A DNA stretch of 64,000 bases from Nymphaea colorata. Lineage: Eukaryota > Streptophyta > Magnoliopsida > Nymphaeales > Nymphaeaceae. A program made the translations under genes and the position numbers. Below are positions 1 through 13,444 of the stretch, in pieces. The notes under the pieces are model-generated. The model was not told where the DNA came from, ran no database searches, and worked only from the letters and a program-made list of their open reading frames with translations. The stretch is taken from contig NC_045140.1 in NCBI RefSeq assembly GCF_008831285.2, positions 27,546,131 through 27,610,130 on the forward strand, given 5' to 3'. Position 1 is the first letter of the stretch. Each line of letters opens with the position of its first letter.

Positions 1-3000
1 GAAAAAAATCAAATCAAATGTTTGCACGGAAGGAGGGAAGATAGTTTGAGTGGTTTCGTTGGAATTGAATAAAGGCAAACATGTTTCTTCCTTTGCAGAA
101 ACCACAGTCAGAAGACACCACCTGTTCAAATGATTTCATATATTAAGAACAACAATCGCAATTGGGAAGGTCGGTAAGCTCAGAAAAAGTGGGTCCTCTG
201 CTACTGCATTCACTGCATGTCTTTTTCCCTGTACGGTAGTTTCATTATTCAAAGTGGAATTACTGCAACAGTTGTGGAATGGCGTCCCTCATGATCTCTA
301 TCTCCTTCCTCTGCCCCACTGCCCCATCTTTGGACAGCAGCGCGTGCTTGTAACTGCGCAATGTCGGGGTGAGAAATTCATGTCCTTCTTTACCTTCTTG
401 CAAGTTGCAACGACAGAGAAACACTCACCAGAAAAGTAATAGGGAAAAGGTGGTAAAAAAGAAATAAAGAAAAGATGGTACCCACATGCCTGCATGTGAT
501 AAACTAGATAAACTCGAGTAGATACGGTTGTTCCTTTGTATGCATCTAATATCTTCGTTGCTTTTGGATTGGTCTGGTTAGAGAAACCTTGTCACTACTC
601 TAAGGACGAAGCAGAAATATTGCGTCTTTCTTTTGGCCTTCTCATGGACTTTTGCCAAAAGGCGGATTTCTTTAATGCTCTTTGGTGGTTGTGCTTGTGT
701 CTGGTGAGGGATCCGTGCTAGATTCGATTTTGTTTATGAGGCTTTGATTTCATTGACAACTGTTGCTGTGTCATATAAAATTCAGTGGTACATGTGATTT
801 GTGTTCATAAATGCCAAGGCTCCTCCTTGCTATGCTTTTGGGCACAGAGGCAGGTCTCAGCGGAGGTGAACTCTTTTGCTGCCTCAACTTGAAAACTCTC
901 TTTCCTTTCTCTTTCCTGAGGATTTCTCTCTCTCTCTGTGTTCTCATTCGTTGGTATGAGATGCCGTTGAATGAACTGCTCTAGAAGTAGAGGATCATTT
1001 AGTAGTGTCCTATACTCAACGAGGTAAGCTTTGCGCATCCTACCATTTCCAAGCTACTACCCTTTAATGGGCCATTTGGTAGTCACGGTCAATATGGGAC
1101 CATAGCCTAGTTGATCTAGAAGAGATACTGTTTCATTGTTTTCCTCCCTCGTATGCTTTCACAAAGGGCTATGATCTTGATTTGGCGTGTTGTTACTCCT
1201 TAGGATGATCTTGTTTGGTGTCTACTCCATGTTATAGCAACAACCCTTGTATTTCTGTCATCATTGTTCTTTATAGTTACTTGAGTTGTTGTAGAAATTA
1301 CCTTTCTGTGAGAACACATGCAACTGGTTCGCTATGGAGAACCTGGATCCGTTTTCACATTTCTTTTCCTTCAATTTGCAGCGAGCTGCATCAGAAAACC
1401 ATGAATGACATGCTTACTTAGAGCTCTGGCTGGTGAAAATGTTTATCAGTTCTTTAGATGCTAATTCTAACTTCAGAAGTCTTGTTCACCATCCCTTTTC
1501 ATTTTTATATGTTACTGGAATGTTTATTGTGTGCATATGACCATGAACATTTTGATGCAAGTCGTGCTTACTGAATTTAACTCAACCTCTTCTACATGTC
1601 TATGCTCCAGATATGAGATGCATAGGTGGCGTCGATGAAATCACTAAGTCTGATTACATTCAATAGATATACATTTTGCTAGATTGGTCTTTGGATGCCA
1701 AAAGCTGAACCTGCACATTTCTATGGTCCAACAAGTACTTTTAAAAAGTGATCTTCAAGGAAATATTTCATGCAGTCTAACAGTTCCATACCTGTAGCAT
1801 TTTGTCAAAAGCAACTCTGTTTTGGTGGCCAGAGGATGACCAGATTTTTCTTTCTCGAAGACTTATCTCCAATTATTTGAAGGATGAAGCACAAGACTGA
1901 TGCTTTTACTGCATGATTAACTGAATAAGGCTGTGTTGTAATGGGGTTATGCAATTGAGATCAGTTTTATTGCAGGACAGACAACTACTTGTATTTGAAG
2001 TTTGTCACATAAAACTGTATATATCTGCATAACTACTTGGAAGCAACGGATAGCACTTCTAATTATGATTATTTGATCTAGCTTCTAAGACTCACTCTTC
2101 TCAATGGAATACATCATATGTAACCAATCATAAACTACGTTCACATGGTTCTGTCTGATCAGTCCCGGAGATTATGCCTGTACATTCATCAGACGAGAGA
2201 TAACTTGGTCAACTGAGACAATAGATCTTACAGTTCCGGGGAAAAGAAGGAATACATTGGAAGGGACAAGAAAATCGTCATGCTCAGTTGTTTCTATTAT
2301 ATGCCAGGTTGAACCAAGACAAAATGGCCACCTAATGTCCCAGTGATATGCTTTCTTTGGAACAATGTTCCTACAGTGTCTGGAGCATGAGTTTAGACTC
2401 AGCGTCCTATGATGGTGGCATTTACAATATTTTGACTTGAAATATTTCAGAAAATGCTCCACCAATCTCTTCATGCATCACTAACTAGTAACTATGCTAT
2501 GGGAATGCATTTGGAATGAAAATATTGCATGATATGTAGGTACTATAAGGACCTCTTTGTTTTGGCCTTAGATGACGAAAGTTACTGAATCATGCCAGTT
2601 ATGATAGTTAACATATACTCAAGCTATCATGCAAATGGAGTGGTGAATGCAGTTTCTACTGTGTGATAGTTGTTTTATTCATGTGCAAAAGAAATTTGAA
2701 TTTGTATGTTTGTGAACTGCCAGATACATGAACCCAGGTGCAGTATGTTACTATTTCAGTACTTTTCAACAGTTAGCTGTACCATTTGGTTCTCTTTGAA
2801 AGTTCAAGATGCACAGTACTATTTCAGACATCATTCCTTTTGGTTTTGTGAAGATTGTCTGCACTCCAAGCCTATATTCTGACCTTTTAACAATAAACTT
2901 TTCTGGCACATGCTTCTGTTGTAGGTATTAAACTACCAATTTTGGCTGTTTTCTTTTAAGATAGAAGAGCAGCCTAGTTCAAGATAGTGTGGTTAAGGGT

Positions 3001-3073
3001 TCCCATCCCACACTATAGAAGACAAGTTCACCAGAATAAACATCAAGGGGCTGCTCTATAACTTCTCCTAAAC
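1..3073. other. Upstream region without a supported gene
   Basis: AT-rich sequence with only short, unconvincing open frames on both strands. No recognisable domain, tRNA or transposase was seen. It must contain the promoter, and possibly non-coding 5' exons, of the gene that starts at 3074, but I cannot place a transcription start. Confidence 0.5.
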
Positions 3074-3798
3074 ATGGGGAGACTTTTGAAGCAGTACGAG
3101 AAAGAGCATTTGAAGTCAACGATGCTTAAGCATGAAGAAACATTTAAAGAGCAGGTGAATATGAGTCTTCATTTTCTTTTTCCCTCAAATTGGTCTTTTT
3201 CTACCTTTTATCCTGTAACTATGATTATTTGCAAATTTCAATAATACAATATGTTATCGGAAAACTGCAGATATGTGAACTCCATCGCCTGTATCGGGTT
3301 CAGAAACTATTAATGAATGATGTGAAAAACAACCGTTCCTCATCTACAACAACTTTTGGTATACAAAGACAGCCAAGTTCACAAGCTACCATCCACCAAG
3401 CTCAGGGTTCACTTAGGATGCAAAAGATGATTGATCTAGAGCACCCTGCTGAGGAACCTGCCATAGAATGCATGGAAGATGCTGCAGTAGGGTGCGAGAT
3501 TGAACATGAGACTGATATTGAACTGACCTTGAGCACTGGATGTAACAAGAAGAAGAAGAAGAAGGACCAGCCCTCGTATTGCAATGCCAGTGCACCTTTC
3601 CCTTCAGCGTCTATTAAATCTGATGCTGGTCATGTTCCAGTGACGGGAAGCAATCTAAGGTTATGGGAAAGACTAACAGGACCTAGCTGGGAAAGCTTCC
3701 AGGATGAACAGAAGAGAACTTACAATGACGAGGAGCTTTCAAGACAAAAAGGACAACCACTTTGGCTTTTTCCAGTTTTAAGTTTGAATGTGACATAA
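3074..3798 (+). CDS. Small plant protein with ELHRLYR motif (DUF863-related N-terminus)
   Basis: Two exons, 3074-3154 and 3271-3798, joined in phase 0 across a GT-AG intron of 116 bases. Together they encode 202 residues. Exon 1 gives a charged helix-like start (MGRLLKQYEKEHLKSTMLKH...). Exon 2 continues with ELHRLYRVQKLLM at about residues 30-42. That motif is what I recognise from plant proteins of unknown function related to the N-terminus of the DUF863 family. After a low-complexity middle with a run of six lysines (about 123-128), the C-terminus has LRLWERLTGPSWESF and ends WLFPVLSLNVT; a similar Trp-Leu-Phe...Leu-Ser-Leu ending is, as far as I recall, typical of this group. The start at 3074 is chosen because it reads straight into the conserved exon. 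Reading exon 2 without splicing also gives an open frame from 3190, but loses the conserved first helix. The biochemical role is unknown. The gene converges on the NPH3-like gene. Confidence 0.8.
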
Positions 3799-6074
3799 AT
3801 ATGACATGTACAGTTTTGCTGTTAATTCAGGTTCTCTTACCTGTGTAGCTAATTTCCACGTCAACTGTTCCTAGCTATTCCTACCAAAAAGTATATTGAA
3901 CTAGATCATAGCTAAATTACCTGTTCTTGACTAATCTTGCCCAAAGTCTGTTAATTTTTATGCCGATGTGGGATGCACGAGGACTACATTCATGTTGAAA
4001 TTGCAAAGTGCAAGGCGTGTTATGATCACTGTATGTTCAACAGAAAGTGTTCACTTTTTGGAAGCAAAATGAAGGTGCATTATACCATATTTCCTGACAT
4101 TAAAGAGCTATACAAGTTATAACAACAGATGCAAGTAACAGACAAGTGCAAAATCCAATTGAAGATGCTTCCTGTACTCTGTCAATCTGACCACTAACAT
4201 CTCTGTTAAATTTGCAACTACAAGTTTCTTAAAATCTAACCCTATTTCTTCAGGAACCGCAATGTCTAATCCCACAGTAACGGCTTCATCATAAAATGGT
4301 TCAAACTAGCACTATCGAATTGGCTTCAATTCAATTTCCTGCTGAAAAATGTGCGTCAACTTTCTGAATACTAAAATTATTCTTTCCCAGAGGAGGAACT
4401 TTTTAGTATTTGGCAATAATATGCATTCTAGACGTTTTTGTAATTCTTTTAGCTTACTGCGTAAGCCATTTGGAGGGCGTCCATCAAAAGTCCTGCTTCC
4501 TGATGGGAATTATCCTCATATAAAATCATGCCACTTTTTCAGTATATGGCTTCTCTAGCACCAGGTAGACAGAACCATAACACTTTTTTCCGCCAAAGAA
4601 TGGTCAAGCCTCATCTTTAACCAGTCTAGCTAGGCGCTCGTTAACATATAAACGAATCATTTCTAGGTGGAAACTGGGCGTCTTCAGTGTCTATGTTTTT
4701 TATGGTGTAATGATCATTATTCCTTTCCTTTAGAAACATTCTAAAAGAAAGTCTTCATGGTCGTGCACCTGTGAAAATTAAAAGGCTTTTTTCCGTTTGC
4801 TTCTGCTCACCATGATAAAAACGAAGAACATGGTTCACTGTTTGTAGCTTGCAGCTTGACAAGCTTAGGGACTCCAAGGGCAACTGTCCTAGCCTTTGAT
4901 TCCTACACACTTCCAGAAGAAAAATGCCTTAGCATGGCTAGTGCATATACCAATAAAGGAGGGGGAGGGGGGTGTGGGGAAGCAGAGTCTTACCATGTGC
5001 ATTGAACATTAGCAAAAGGCCTGACATAGAAGAACCCCAAAAGATGCCACAAACTTAATTAACAGATAAAGAGAGACGAATAGAATGCATAAATCATCAC
5101 AATTTGAGAATAAAAGACCATCAAACTATTCAAGGAACTATGTCCCGTTATTTCCCAGTAGCGGAGACTTCATGAATGACTGACCACAAAACATTTCCAG
5201 CCATACATCGCACCAAAGTAGCAAAATTCATTATGGAAAAAGTCCGCACCATCACACTAGGCATGAGACAAATAGTGAGAAAAAGGAGAAAGATGATTGT
5301 CAACCATATGACCACCACCGATGTTTCCTTGTGAACCTTCAAGAATTTAAGTTTCTTTAGCTTCCGTATAAATGCTTTCAAAGGTGTGTATTAAAATATG
5401 AGCAAGTAACTAGGAAACCTGACATCGCTGCCACCGTTGGAAGTTTTAGCAAGTGATGTCAAATCAACATGAAGTTCTGTTCATTGCACTAGGAGAGCAA
5501 ACCCAGATGCGCTCACCCATCACACATCAACTACCAAAACTCTCACCAATGGGCTTACCAGAAGGGACGCTCCAAAAGAAAATTGATGTTCACGACGGGT
5601 ACTTGAAAGTTGAAGGCTGGTGTTCTGTATCTCTGGAATTTAACACATTGGGCCTTTTAGTTTTTTTGGCAAGACCATGCCAACATGATCTGATTCACCG
5701 TTAGGAGGTTGCAGAAATATATAGTTTCTTCTGATTCAGTGTTTTCTGCAATAAGAAAACCACGTTGATGTATGTAGGAAATACGGTGTTCAAGCAAATT
5801 TGTGCTGGCATAAAATGCAAACGAATACCAAATTATCAAAAGATATTTACTTCCCTTAACACAAACTGCTTATTTTCTTTTTTATTTTTTTCTTATGTTT
5901 TTCGTTCAAGGTGCAGGTTTCTGCATAAAGAAGAAAAGGTTAAGGGAATAAAAAAGAAAGGACAATACAAAAGGTAAAGAGGAATACGGGAAAAGAGAAC
6001 ACAATGAAGACCATATACTTTACAATTTTTTTTTGGATATCCACTATAAAATAAAATTACAAGGGATCAAGGTT
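3799..6074. other. Intergenic region between two convergent genes
   Basis: Contains the 3' ends of the ELHRLYR-motif gene (+) and the NPH3-like gene (-). Sequence is AT-rich with several T- and A-runs (for example near 5880 and 6030). A 77-residue minus-strand frame at 5148-5381 has hydrophobic stretches but no recognisable family, so I do not call it a gene. Confidence 0.5.
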
Positions 6075-8979
6075 TTAGGAGATTGAATGTCTCCGGTCTT
6101 TATTTGGCTTTCCTCTGACTTTAGCAACTGACAAAGGCTTCACTCCTTCAGCACGCATGAAGGGATAAAGGCGACCTAGTTTCTTTGACACTGTGTTCAT
6201 AAATGACTTTCTGGGCAGTGGAGGCTTTTCATCAGACGCAGAAACAGAAGCTGGAAGCGTATTTGGTGGAGGCTTTTCAAGCTCCTTAAGTCGCATGCGC
6301 ATCTTTACGAGTTCCAGTTTCAAATCCTCATTTTCTCTCCGCAAGCACGAAAGCTCGTCTGCAACAAGATGGTCGCTTGAATAGGTGCTCAGTTTGCTAA
6401 TGGCAGGAGATTCAGCTCCCATAACATTTCCATTCATCGTATCTCGGAGACGTTGTTGTTCATAGTAAAGCACTTGTACAACAGTCTGTACAGGAAGTCT
6501 GTCATTTTGAGCCGCATGAGCACAGGCTTCTCTTGAGAGCTTTTGGCAGTCCATCATGCTGCAGACCTTCTTTCTCTCCATGTCACTTAGAGTAGGATGG
6601 GCCTACAAGTATCAACCAACATGGAGATTGAACAAGGATGCCCTGGTAATTTGTCTACAAGAATCAACAAAAATGGAAGTTGAACAAATATGCCTCCTAT
6701 AGTTCCATGTATATTCAGCCAGTTTCTTGACAGGAAATTAGAAGAAATACGGCAGAAGCCCATCGTCTGCCAGCCCAAAAGATAATTTTCATGTTCTTGA
6801 CTACTACCATATTTCTGATGTCCTAAGTACCACCACGATTTAGCTAATCTGACATTTTGTGGAACGAAAAAAACAATGGACACCTTAGCATGGATGTTCA
6901 TGTAATGACAATGGAGAATGAGTTTCCAAGAATATTTTCTTCGTTTTTGAGGAAAATCATGCTAACGGTAATGTATAATCGAGTTTCACGAGTCATTGTA
7001 TATATCAACAAAGCCTGTCCAGTGTCTGGTAGAGCTAAGGTGAGGGCGGCTTCCAAGTGCTTGCCGACACAAGAGTTACTTAAAGGATGGCATTCTCACC
7101 CAACTATTTGTCTAAGAAGCCCACCGGTACGTTCCTACTGTCGCTAAAGTGCCTGAAACAGTTTACAAATGGAAAAAATTTCTTTATAATGGATCTACCT
7201 GCTGCGACATTTTACTGAAAGGAAAATTGTAGTTCACCATGGTAAACATGTGCATTTCCGCAGACATCTTTGATCCAAGAAAAGAGGTTGGGAGTGAGAA
7301 GTGGAACTTTGTTAAGATACTCACCTTTAAGTAGATATCTATTGCCCTGTACATGCCATCTTCGGTAATCCTAGCTTGTTCTGGTACCAATTCAGCAAGG
7401 CTGATAAACTTGGCAACTTTCAAGTTTGGATCCGTTGCAATTTCTGCAACATAGTTCTCCATAAGCCTGCCAACCCTTTCCAAGTCTGCGTTTGGAGGAT
7501 ATGCAAAATCATCATCGGCATTCGGACCCTCTATCATATCTCTCTCTAAGTAGTTTACCAAGATCCTTTGAACTGTATCTACATCAAACAACGTGTCACC
7601 AGCAAAAGAATAGGAAGGAATCAATAAATCGTCCAATACTGCTTGACCAAGCTGCAGACCCATCCTCTTCTCTAGATCGAGCCTGCAAGCAACTGTTGTC
7701 TCCAGGTATATTGCAGCCCGCAGAAGCATTGACAAGAAGCTGACCGACATTGAATTTTTCTCCCCTGGCAAAAGGCTTACAATGGTTTCCAGAATAACCC
7801 GTTTCTCGTGTTCCTGTTTCAGCTCTATCACCTTTCTTCCCCTCCCAAAAATTTCCTGCAATTTTTTCGTTTGCATATATTAGTCATATACAGTTGAAAG
7901 AAATTGACAAAATGAAATAGCAATAGACCTTGTTATGATCTCCTTTACCAATCCTCTCAATGACTTTTGAGCATATAGCATAAGCACTGGTCCAAGAGCG
8001 GACTGGTTAAACCCTCTGGCCTTCATTGCCATGAGAACCCGTTGGAAGATATCAATTCGTAGAAGCGTTAGATCCTCTGCCCACCAGTCAACTATTGCCG
8101 ATCTATGGTGGGATGCTGAAGAGCTCAAACTTTCTTGACTGTCTGTTATTCCTGAGGAACTAAATTGGCTTTCTTGGCAGGCAACGTATGCTACTGCATC
8201 TATGCACCTATTTATCAATTTAACCTTCTCAGCCATCGGATTCAGCTTTTCACACTGATGCAACACCGATACTGATCCAGAGAGGCTTTTCAAGGCGACT
8301 TCGTTGATGTAAGCTTCTGCTCTGCTAACAAGATTGCCGACGGCATAGTCCTCTGTCATCTCTAAATGCTCTGCCACGCATCGGAGCATGGCTATGTTAT
8401 CAGTACTTATCTCAAAGTTTATGCCGTAGCAGAACCTTGCAGCCAACTCAAACGCTTCCGCTCCACCTGGAATGTCCGGAATTTCTATGAATGAAAGATC
8501 TGCATCACTGGCCTCCGCCACTACTTTACGGATATACCCGCATTTTGAAACCAAGGGAAACTGCAGTTCCAACCACCATAAATCAGTCAAACAAAAAAAA
8601 ATTGAGTTCATGAGAGGTGCAAAGGATGTCTCACAGTGAAAGGTTAGCCATTAGCAACAAAAAAAGTGATCAGGAAAAGATTGTAAAAAAAAAAAAAAAT
8701 CAACTCAGAAAAAACAATAGCGTAACGGTTTTTTAGCTTTATCTTGCTCCCAGTAGATGAACCAGGAAAAAGTTCAACGACTACTGATAAAAATTTTCCA
8801 GCACAGTGTCAAATTTCGGAGAGCGATGGACAAAATTAGCTTACTTTGTGCAGGGAGAAGTTGGCTCCTCCGGCATGAACGGTGACATCACTTGGGATCT
8901 CCTGGGAAAAGATCCTGTTTTCATCACCAACGCCATGAAAAATTCCAAAAGAACTAAATTTGTCAGATTCGCTGCCCAT
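6075..8979 (-). CDS. BTB/POZ NPH3/RPT2-like (NRL) family protein
   Basis: Four exons on the minus strand: 8979-8845, 8560-7949, 7855-7325 and 6602-6075, all with GT-AG introns and all in phase 0. They encode 601 residues. The BTB/POZ domain is at about residues 28-140 (DVTVHAGGANFSLHKFPLVS, then AFELAARFCYG). The NPH3 domain runs from about 204 (WWAEDLTLLRIDIFQR) to about 480 (VVQVLYYEQQRLR) and includes the diagnostic RLPVQTVVQVLYYEQQRL block. A predicted coiled coil follows at about 506-536. NRL proteins act as adaptors of CUL3-type ubiquitin ligases or in phototropin and auxin-transport signalling at the plasma membrane. Which subgroup this belongs to cannot be settled by eye. The extreme C-terminus (RRHSIS) holds an RxS motif like the one phosphorylated in NPH3. 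The start at 8979 is the first in-frame ATG before the BTB domain. About 600 residues is normal for the family. Confidence 0.95.
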
Positions 8980-9668
8980 TTACAACCAACAAAACAGAAA
9001 AGCTCTGAAGAAGAGAGACAGAGACAGAGAGACAGAGATCTTAATGAGCAAGGAAAAGAAAGAAAGATTGAATCATGGTGGTGGAATAGGTGGGTGGTGG
9101 CGTTGGCGGAGATACCATTCACTAGTTCTCCTCATGGCAGTAGAGAGAAGTTGCTTCTTTTTGGTTGACATAATCTGCAAAACTTGAGTGGTCTGTGTTA
9201 TTTTTCTTGCCAATCACTGCAGAATCAGCAGCACTCACCACCACCATTACAAATTCTCCTCTCTGGAGAAGCTTATCTCTTTCCCTATCCTTACGTCTCC
9301 ATCAGCGAGTAGAACAAGGTTTAGGAAGCGTCCTTGCACAAAACACAGCCTCCATGCTGATGCTAGTGGATGGGGGAGATAGTATGAAGCTGATGGCTTT
9401 GTACTGTCTCTCTTTCTATGTGCGTGTGCCTTTTTTTATTACTTCGGTTCAGTTCAGTGGGTGGTGGTGCTGCAAAAGAATGTTGAGGACTCCGCGCGTG
9501 TGACATGGGCTTTGGGTTTCAAAGTGGAGGTGAGAAAACGAGCTCTTATCATCATTTGTTAATAATTTTTGGAAGCTGCATGCCTTGCTCTTCTCTGTCC
9601 ATGTCAAAATTATTGAAGCGGCCGTTGAGAAATGAGGACCTCCTCTAGGCCTTTCCTTTTTCAGCGAG

Positions 9669-9670
<2 letters not shown>

Positions 9671-9699
<29 letters not shown>
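9671..9699. repeat. (TC)n microsatellite
   Basis: An uninterrupted run of TC dinucleotides, 29 bases, about 700 bases upstream of the NPH3-like start codon. Read on the gene's strand it is a GA tract. Confidence 0.95.
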
Positions 9700-9702
<3 letters not shown>

Positions 9703-11293
9703 CCACACACAGAAAGTTTAGGGGTGATTATCTGGTAACTCAATAGTTTCAAACGTAGATTAATGTTGAAGAGTTGAAAACATTTTCACTTGAACTGTTG
9801 AACAGTATGGACATACGTTCGTTCATATATGTGTCACAGGCTTTGTGAAATTTGTTAGAAGAGGACTTGTTGGTATCTCAGATCCTGTAAAAAGCAAATT
9901 CATCTTATGCAGCCCTTTGGACCACTAGTCTCGAAGGAACTGCCAAAGGAGCCCCATCTCATACCTTTTTGCCTTATCATCATATGCCCTAACGTCCAAA
10001 TAACTTCTATCCTAGTAACATTATTCTGCAAATTTACAGGCAAAAAGATAGAGCAGTCAGCTTCCCCATTGATCCATCAACATGGACACGGACACTTGAG
10101 ACGGTTCAATTTTTCAGAAGAGAACGTATAAGAAGACATGAACATGTACGTGTTCGGGGCCGAACACACTGTGGTGTTAGTGTGTTTGACAGCCACTACT
10201 GCATGTTTTTTTCAGGACCAAATGGGTTTGGCAGTCCCATTTTGTCAAAGACAACCAGCTTTCTTACAGTAACTTTAACGTAAGGCAAAATTTCGTTCGG
10301 TAGACAACCTTTCTTTTAATTTTAAGAAAGTCTCGTAATTATGGATGCAAAGGCTGTAGCGTTGTTTATTACGACGTTCCACTTATATTGATGGAATACA
10401 TATATTTCCTGACATAGGTGTCATCGCATATGAAATGTAAATCGCCCCTTACTTTCGCCGTTAAATTAGGGCATAAGATTAAAATATTTCATTTAAATAA
10501 TTGAGTTGGTCGGGTTCCTTTGGGCTTCTGAAAAGTGAAAAGTGTAGTTTTTACTCTCGTGCATGGAAACTGTTCACACTTTTAACCGGGACAAGGGTAA
10601 CAGGTTATATGTTACTATACGTTAAAATGATTAAGATGCCCCTATTAATAAAATGCAAGACCCTCCTATAAGGGTAAAAGGGAAACTTGACAAAATTTGA
10701 CTTTAAAAAATTACCAAGTTACCTCCCTAGTAAAAAGTAGGGACATGTCTTCTCAGGTTAACGTCATAACATGGAAAGTACCCTCGGAGAGGAGGTTTTG
10801 GATCAATGAGATTAGTTAGGACCCCGTTTGACAGTTTCCAACAAATTAAGAACACAGTCTCTATCAAGAAACTCAAAACATGCAGTCCTTCTCCTCAATT
10901 AGGGCCAAAAGGTTGAATACGAATGAAAAAAATTTCCCAATGATTGTTGCCAGAGATTGTTGGTGGTAGGCCTTCAGACTGGTGGTGGTAGTCCTTTTCT
11001 GCCCAGTAAAAAACTGCTACTGTTTGTTTCACCTCTGCTTCTTACCAGATGCATCTCCAGCAGAAATGATGGACGCAGCCTCGGATCCACTGATAACTGA
11101 CAGTGCTTCTTAGGAATTTGAGAAACAAGATAAGATTCCTTCACCACAGCTATCATGCTCTTCCAATTATTTTCGTCATCTTGTGGCCATGGATGTTCAC
11201 TGACAGAGATCGAGCAAGCAAATCTTGTTTATGCAGTGCTTCATGCACAAAACAACAGGAAAAGAAAGTAGACAACCGGCACTGCCTTTTCTT

Positions 11294-11347
11294 CTGATGA
11301 GTTCCAAGAATTACACTACTCTGATGAGTTCCAAGAATTACACTACT
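11294..11347. repeat. Perfect 27-bp tandem duplication
   Basis: Two identical 27-bp units beginning CTGATGAGTTCC are adjacent at 11294-11320 and 11321-11347. Perfect identity points to a recent duplication. Confidence 0.9.
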
Positions 11348-11660
11348 CTGAACCGACTAGTTTGAGTACTTACCCTCCACAGTAATGTGTTTGTGAATTC
11401 CACCAAGTGTTATGTTACTCACACAATGGAGAGTGTTTTGGTGCTAAGTAGCGTCTCCTTTTTTATCTTGTGCAGTGTTGTTCCGCTCCTTGTTGACTTG
11501 GAGGTAAAAGGGAAACTGGTTGTGACAGATGTCGCAACAGCCTAGGGAACTGAGGACGCAGCCACTCAAACAAGAGGCTTACATGAAATTTGTCGCTCTA
11601 TCTGCAAACCTAGCTTTTTTCTGGGAACTAGAGAGAGAACTGTTACCGTTGTTGCATGAT

Positions 11661-11730
11661 TATATATATATATATATTTTCTTATATATATCTTTTGGTA
11701 GTGGTATATATATATATATATATATATATC
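11661..11730. repeat. TA tracts with duplicated flank
   Basis: Two TA-repeat tracts (about 11661-11681 and 11705-11728), each followed by the same short sequence TCTTTTGGTAGTGG. This is a local slippage-type duplication, not coding. Confidence 0.8.
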
Positions 11731-13444
11731 TTTTGGTAGTGGACTGTACTAAATGGTCGAAGAGAACTGCAGATGTGGTGTTCTTGTAAGGCCCTCCGCC
11801 ATCCAATTAACCCAAGGAAGTGAACAGTTGGGATTCGGAACGGTTAAATACGTTTGGAAGTCAGGCCTGAATTGAATCCAGCACTGTAAAAATGACAAAA
11901 CCATTAGATTCCAGCCCTTTGCAAAACTTCGCATGATCTTCACGAGTTGTTTACTAGCAACAGTTTTTTCGGTATGGGCCTTGTCGAACTCTTTTCTTTT
12001 AAAGTTTTAATTTCTTTTAAAGTTTTAAGATCTTTGGCTTATAATGATCCTGTCTTTCTTTTTGTCACAACGCTCATGAGAAAGCAAAGAATTATTGAAT
12101 GCATGACACTGGCAGTTCGTAAGAGGCAAAGCTCATTTCTTTTTTGCTTTTAGAGTTTAGAGCTACTTTGAGATTTGAGTGGTCATAAGGTATATCTTTT
12201 AACTTGAGTGTCATGCATTTCATAGTCTTTATTTTAGAAAAATAGCAGCACCTATAAAAATCTAATTGAAGATGCATAATGACCAACTACGCTATGCTCC
12301 TCGAGACAATTGAATGCATGTTGCTGATCAGTAAACAAGTGATGTACTCCATGTTCATTCGCTAGCTTGAATAATTTTGGAAAGGCCTCTAACTTAAAAA
12401 GAAGATAATTATTGCTTGAAATTAGAAGTATTTTTTTTGCTTGAGAAGCATGTGCCGGTGCAGATAACCGCAAACTGAAGTTTCAGTTTTTAACGATGAA
12501 TTTTGATCAGACATAATAGTGGAAGCATGATTGTCATTATGTACTTCGTAGATATATAAAAGGATAAAAGACATGGTGCATAACCTAGAATAACTTATAC
12601 CAGAACTTTTTTTTAGTGAATAAAAGGAAATCCCACCACTTTATGAAGGCGGAAACCCCACCTTCCTTTCTCATCCCATCAAGGTCGAGAGCTATTTTTA
12701 GTATTTGAGGATTGTGTCTCTGTTATACTGTCTTTGCTTCAATTTTTATATTGATGTCTTTATTTAGTGTAGACTTTTTTATCTTTAAAAAGTTCTTTGA
12801 CTAGGTTGTATTTGTGAAAAAGATAATCACAGTGATGATGCTGATACCTAATTGATGGACGAATGAGCGGATTCTGACAAATCTTTTGTGAGTCGATAAA
12901 AAAATATATTAAAAAACTATTTTTCAAACGATAAATGGAAAAGTATATAAAGTTAATTAAAACCAAGAAGAATTGAAGTATCAAAAACAGCTAAAAATGA
13001 CATGTGGCACTTCTGAACCGGTGACCAAATCAAATGGGTTTTCACTGACTTCGTTTCAAATCGGATGGCTCCAATAACATTGTAGAAAAATCAATGTGAA
13101 CAACAAATGGTGAACGAAGGCAAACAGGAAAAAGAACAAATTAATTAGTGAACAGCCGGCCTCAAATCTGCAACAGAAGAAAACAACAGATTAAAGTGTC
13201 CACAACCCACTTTAGTTGGATCCATTTAAGGTGCGACCAAGACAAGAAGAGATGGCAAGTCACATCCTTGTTAAGGCCAACAGCCACTGCTTTATGGCTT
13301 CACTAGCCACCAAATGAGTCTTTGTCGGAATCACACTCCGGTCCGGTGCATCACTCGAGTGATTACACAGCTTTAGGTATTCTTTCAGTTTATTGGGTTA
13401 CTTCTTTGCAAGTCGTGATTTGGGAAATCTGGAAACATCTTAGT

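Larger units (their letters stand above)
8980..13444. other. Intergenic region upstream of the NPH3-like gene
   Basis: The first few hundred bases hold the leader and promoter of the NPH3-like gene, with CT/GA-rich stretches near 9010-9040 and 9671-9699. The rest is AT-rich and has no recognisable coding domain. It contains a perfect 27-bp tandem duplication (11294-11347) and two TA tracts (11661-11730). No tRNA or known transposase was seen. Confidence 0.5.

Noticed and set aside
3402..3595. Two 60-residue minus-strand frames
   Set aside because: They are antisense shadows of exon 2 of the ELHRLYR-motif gene.
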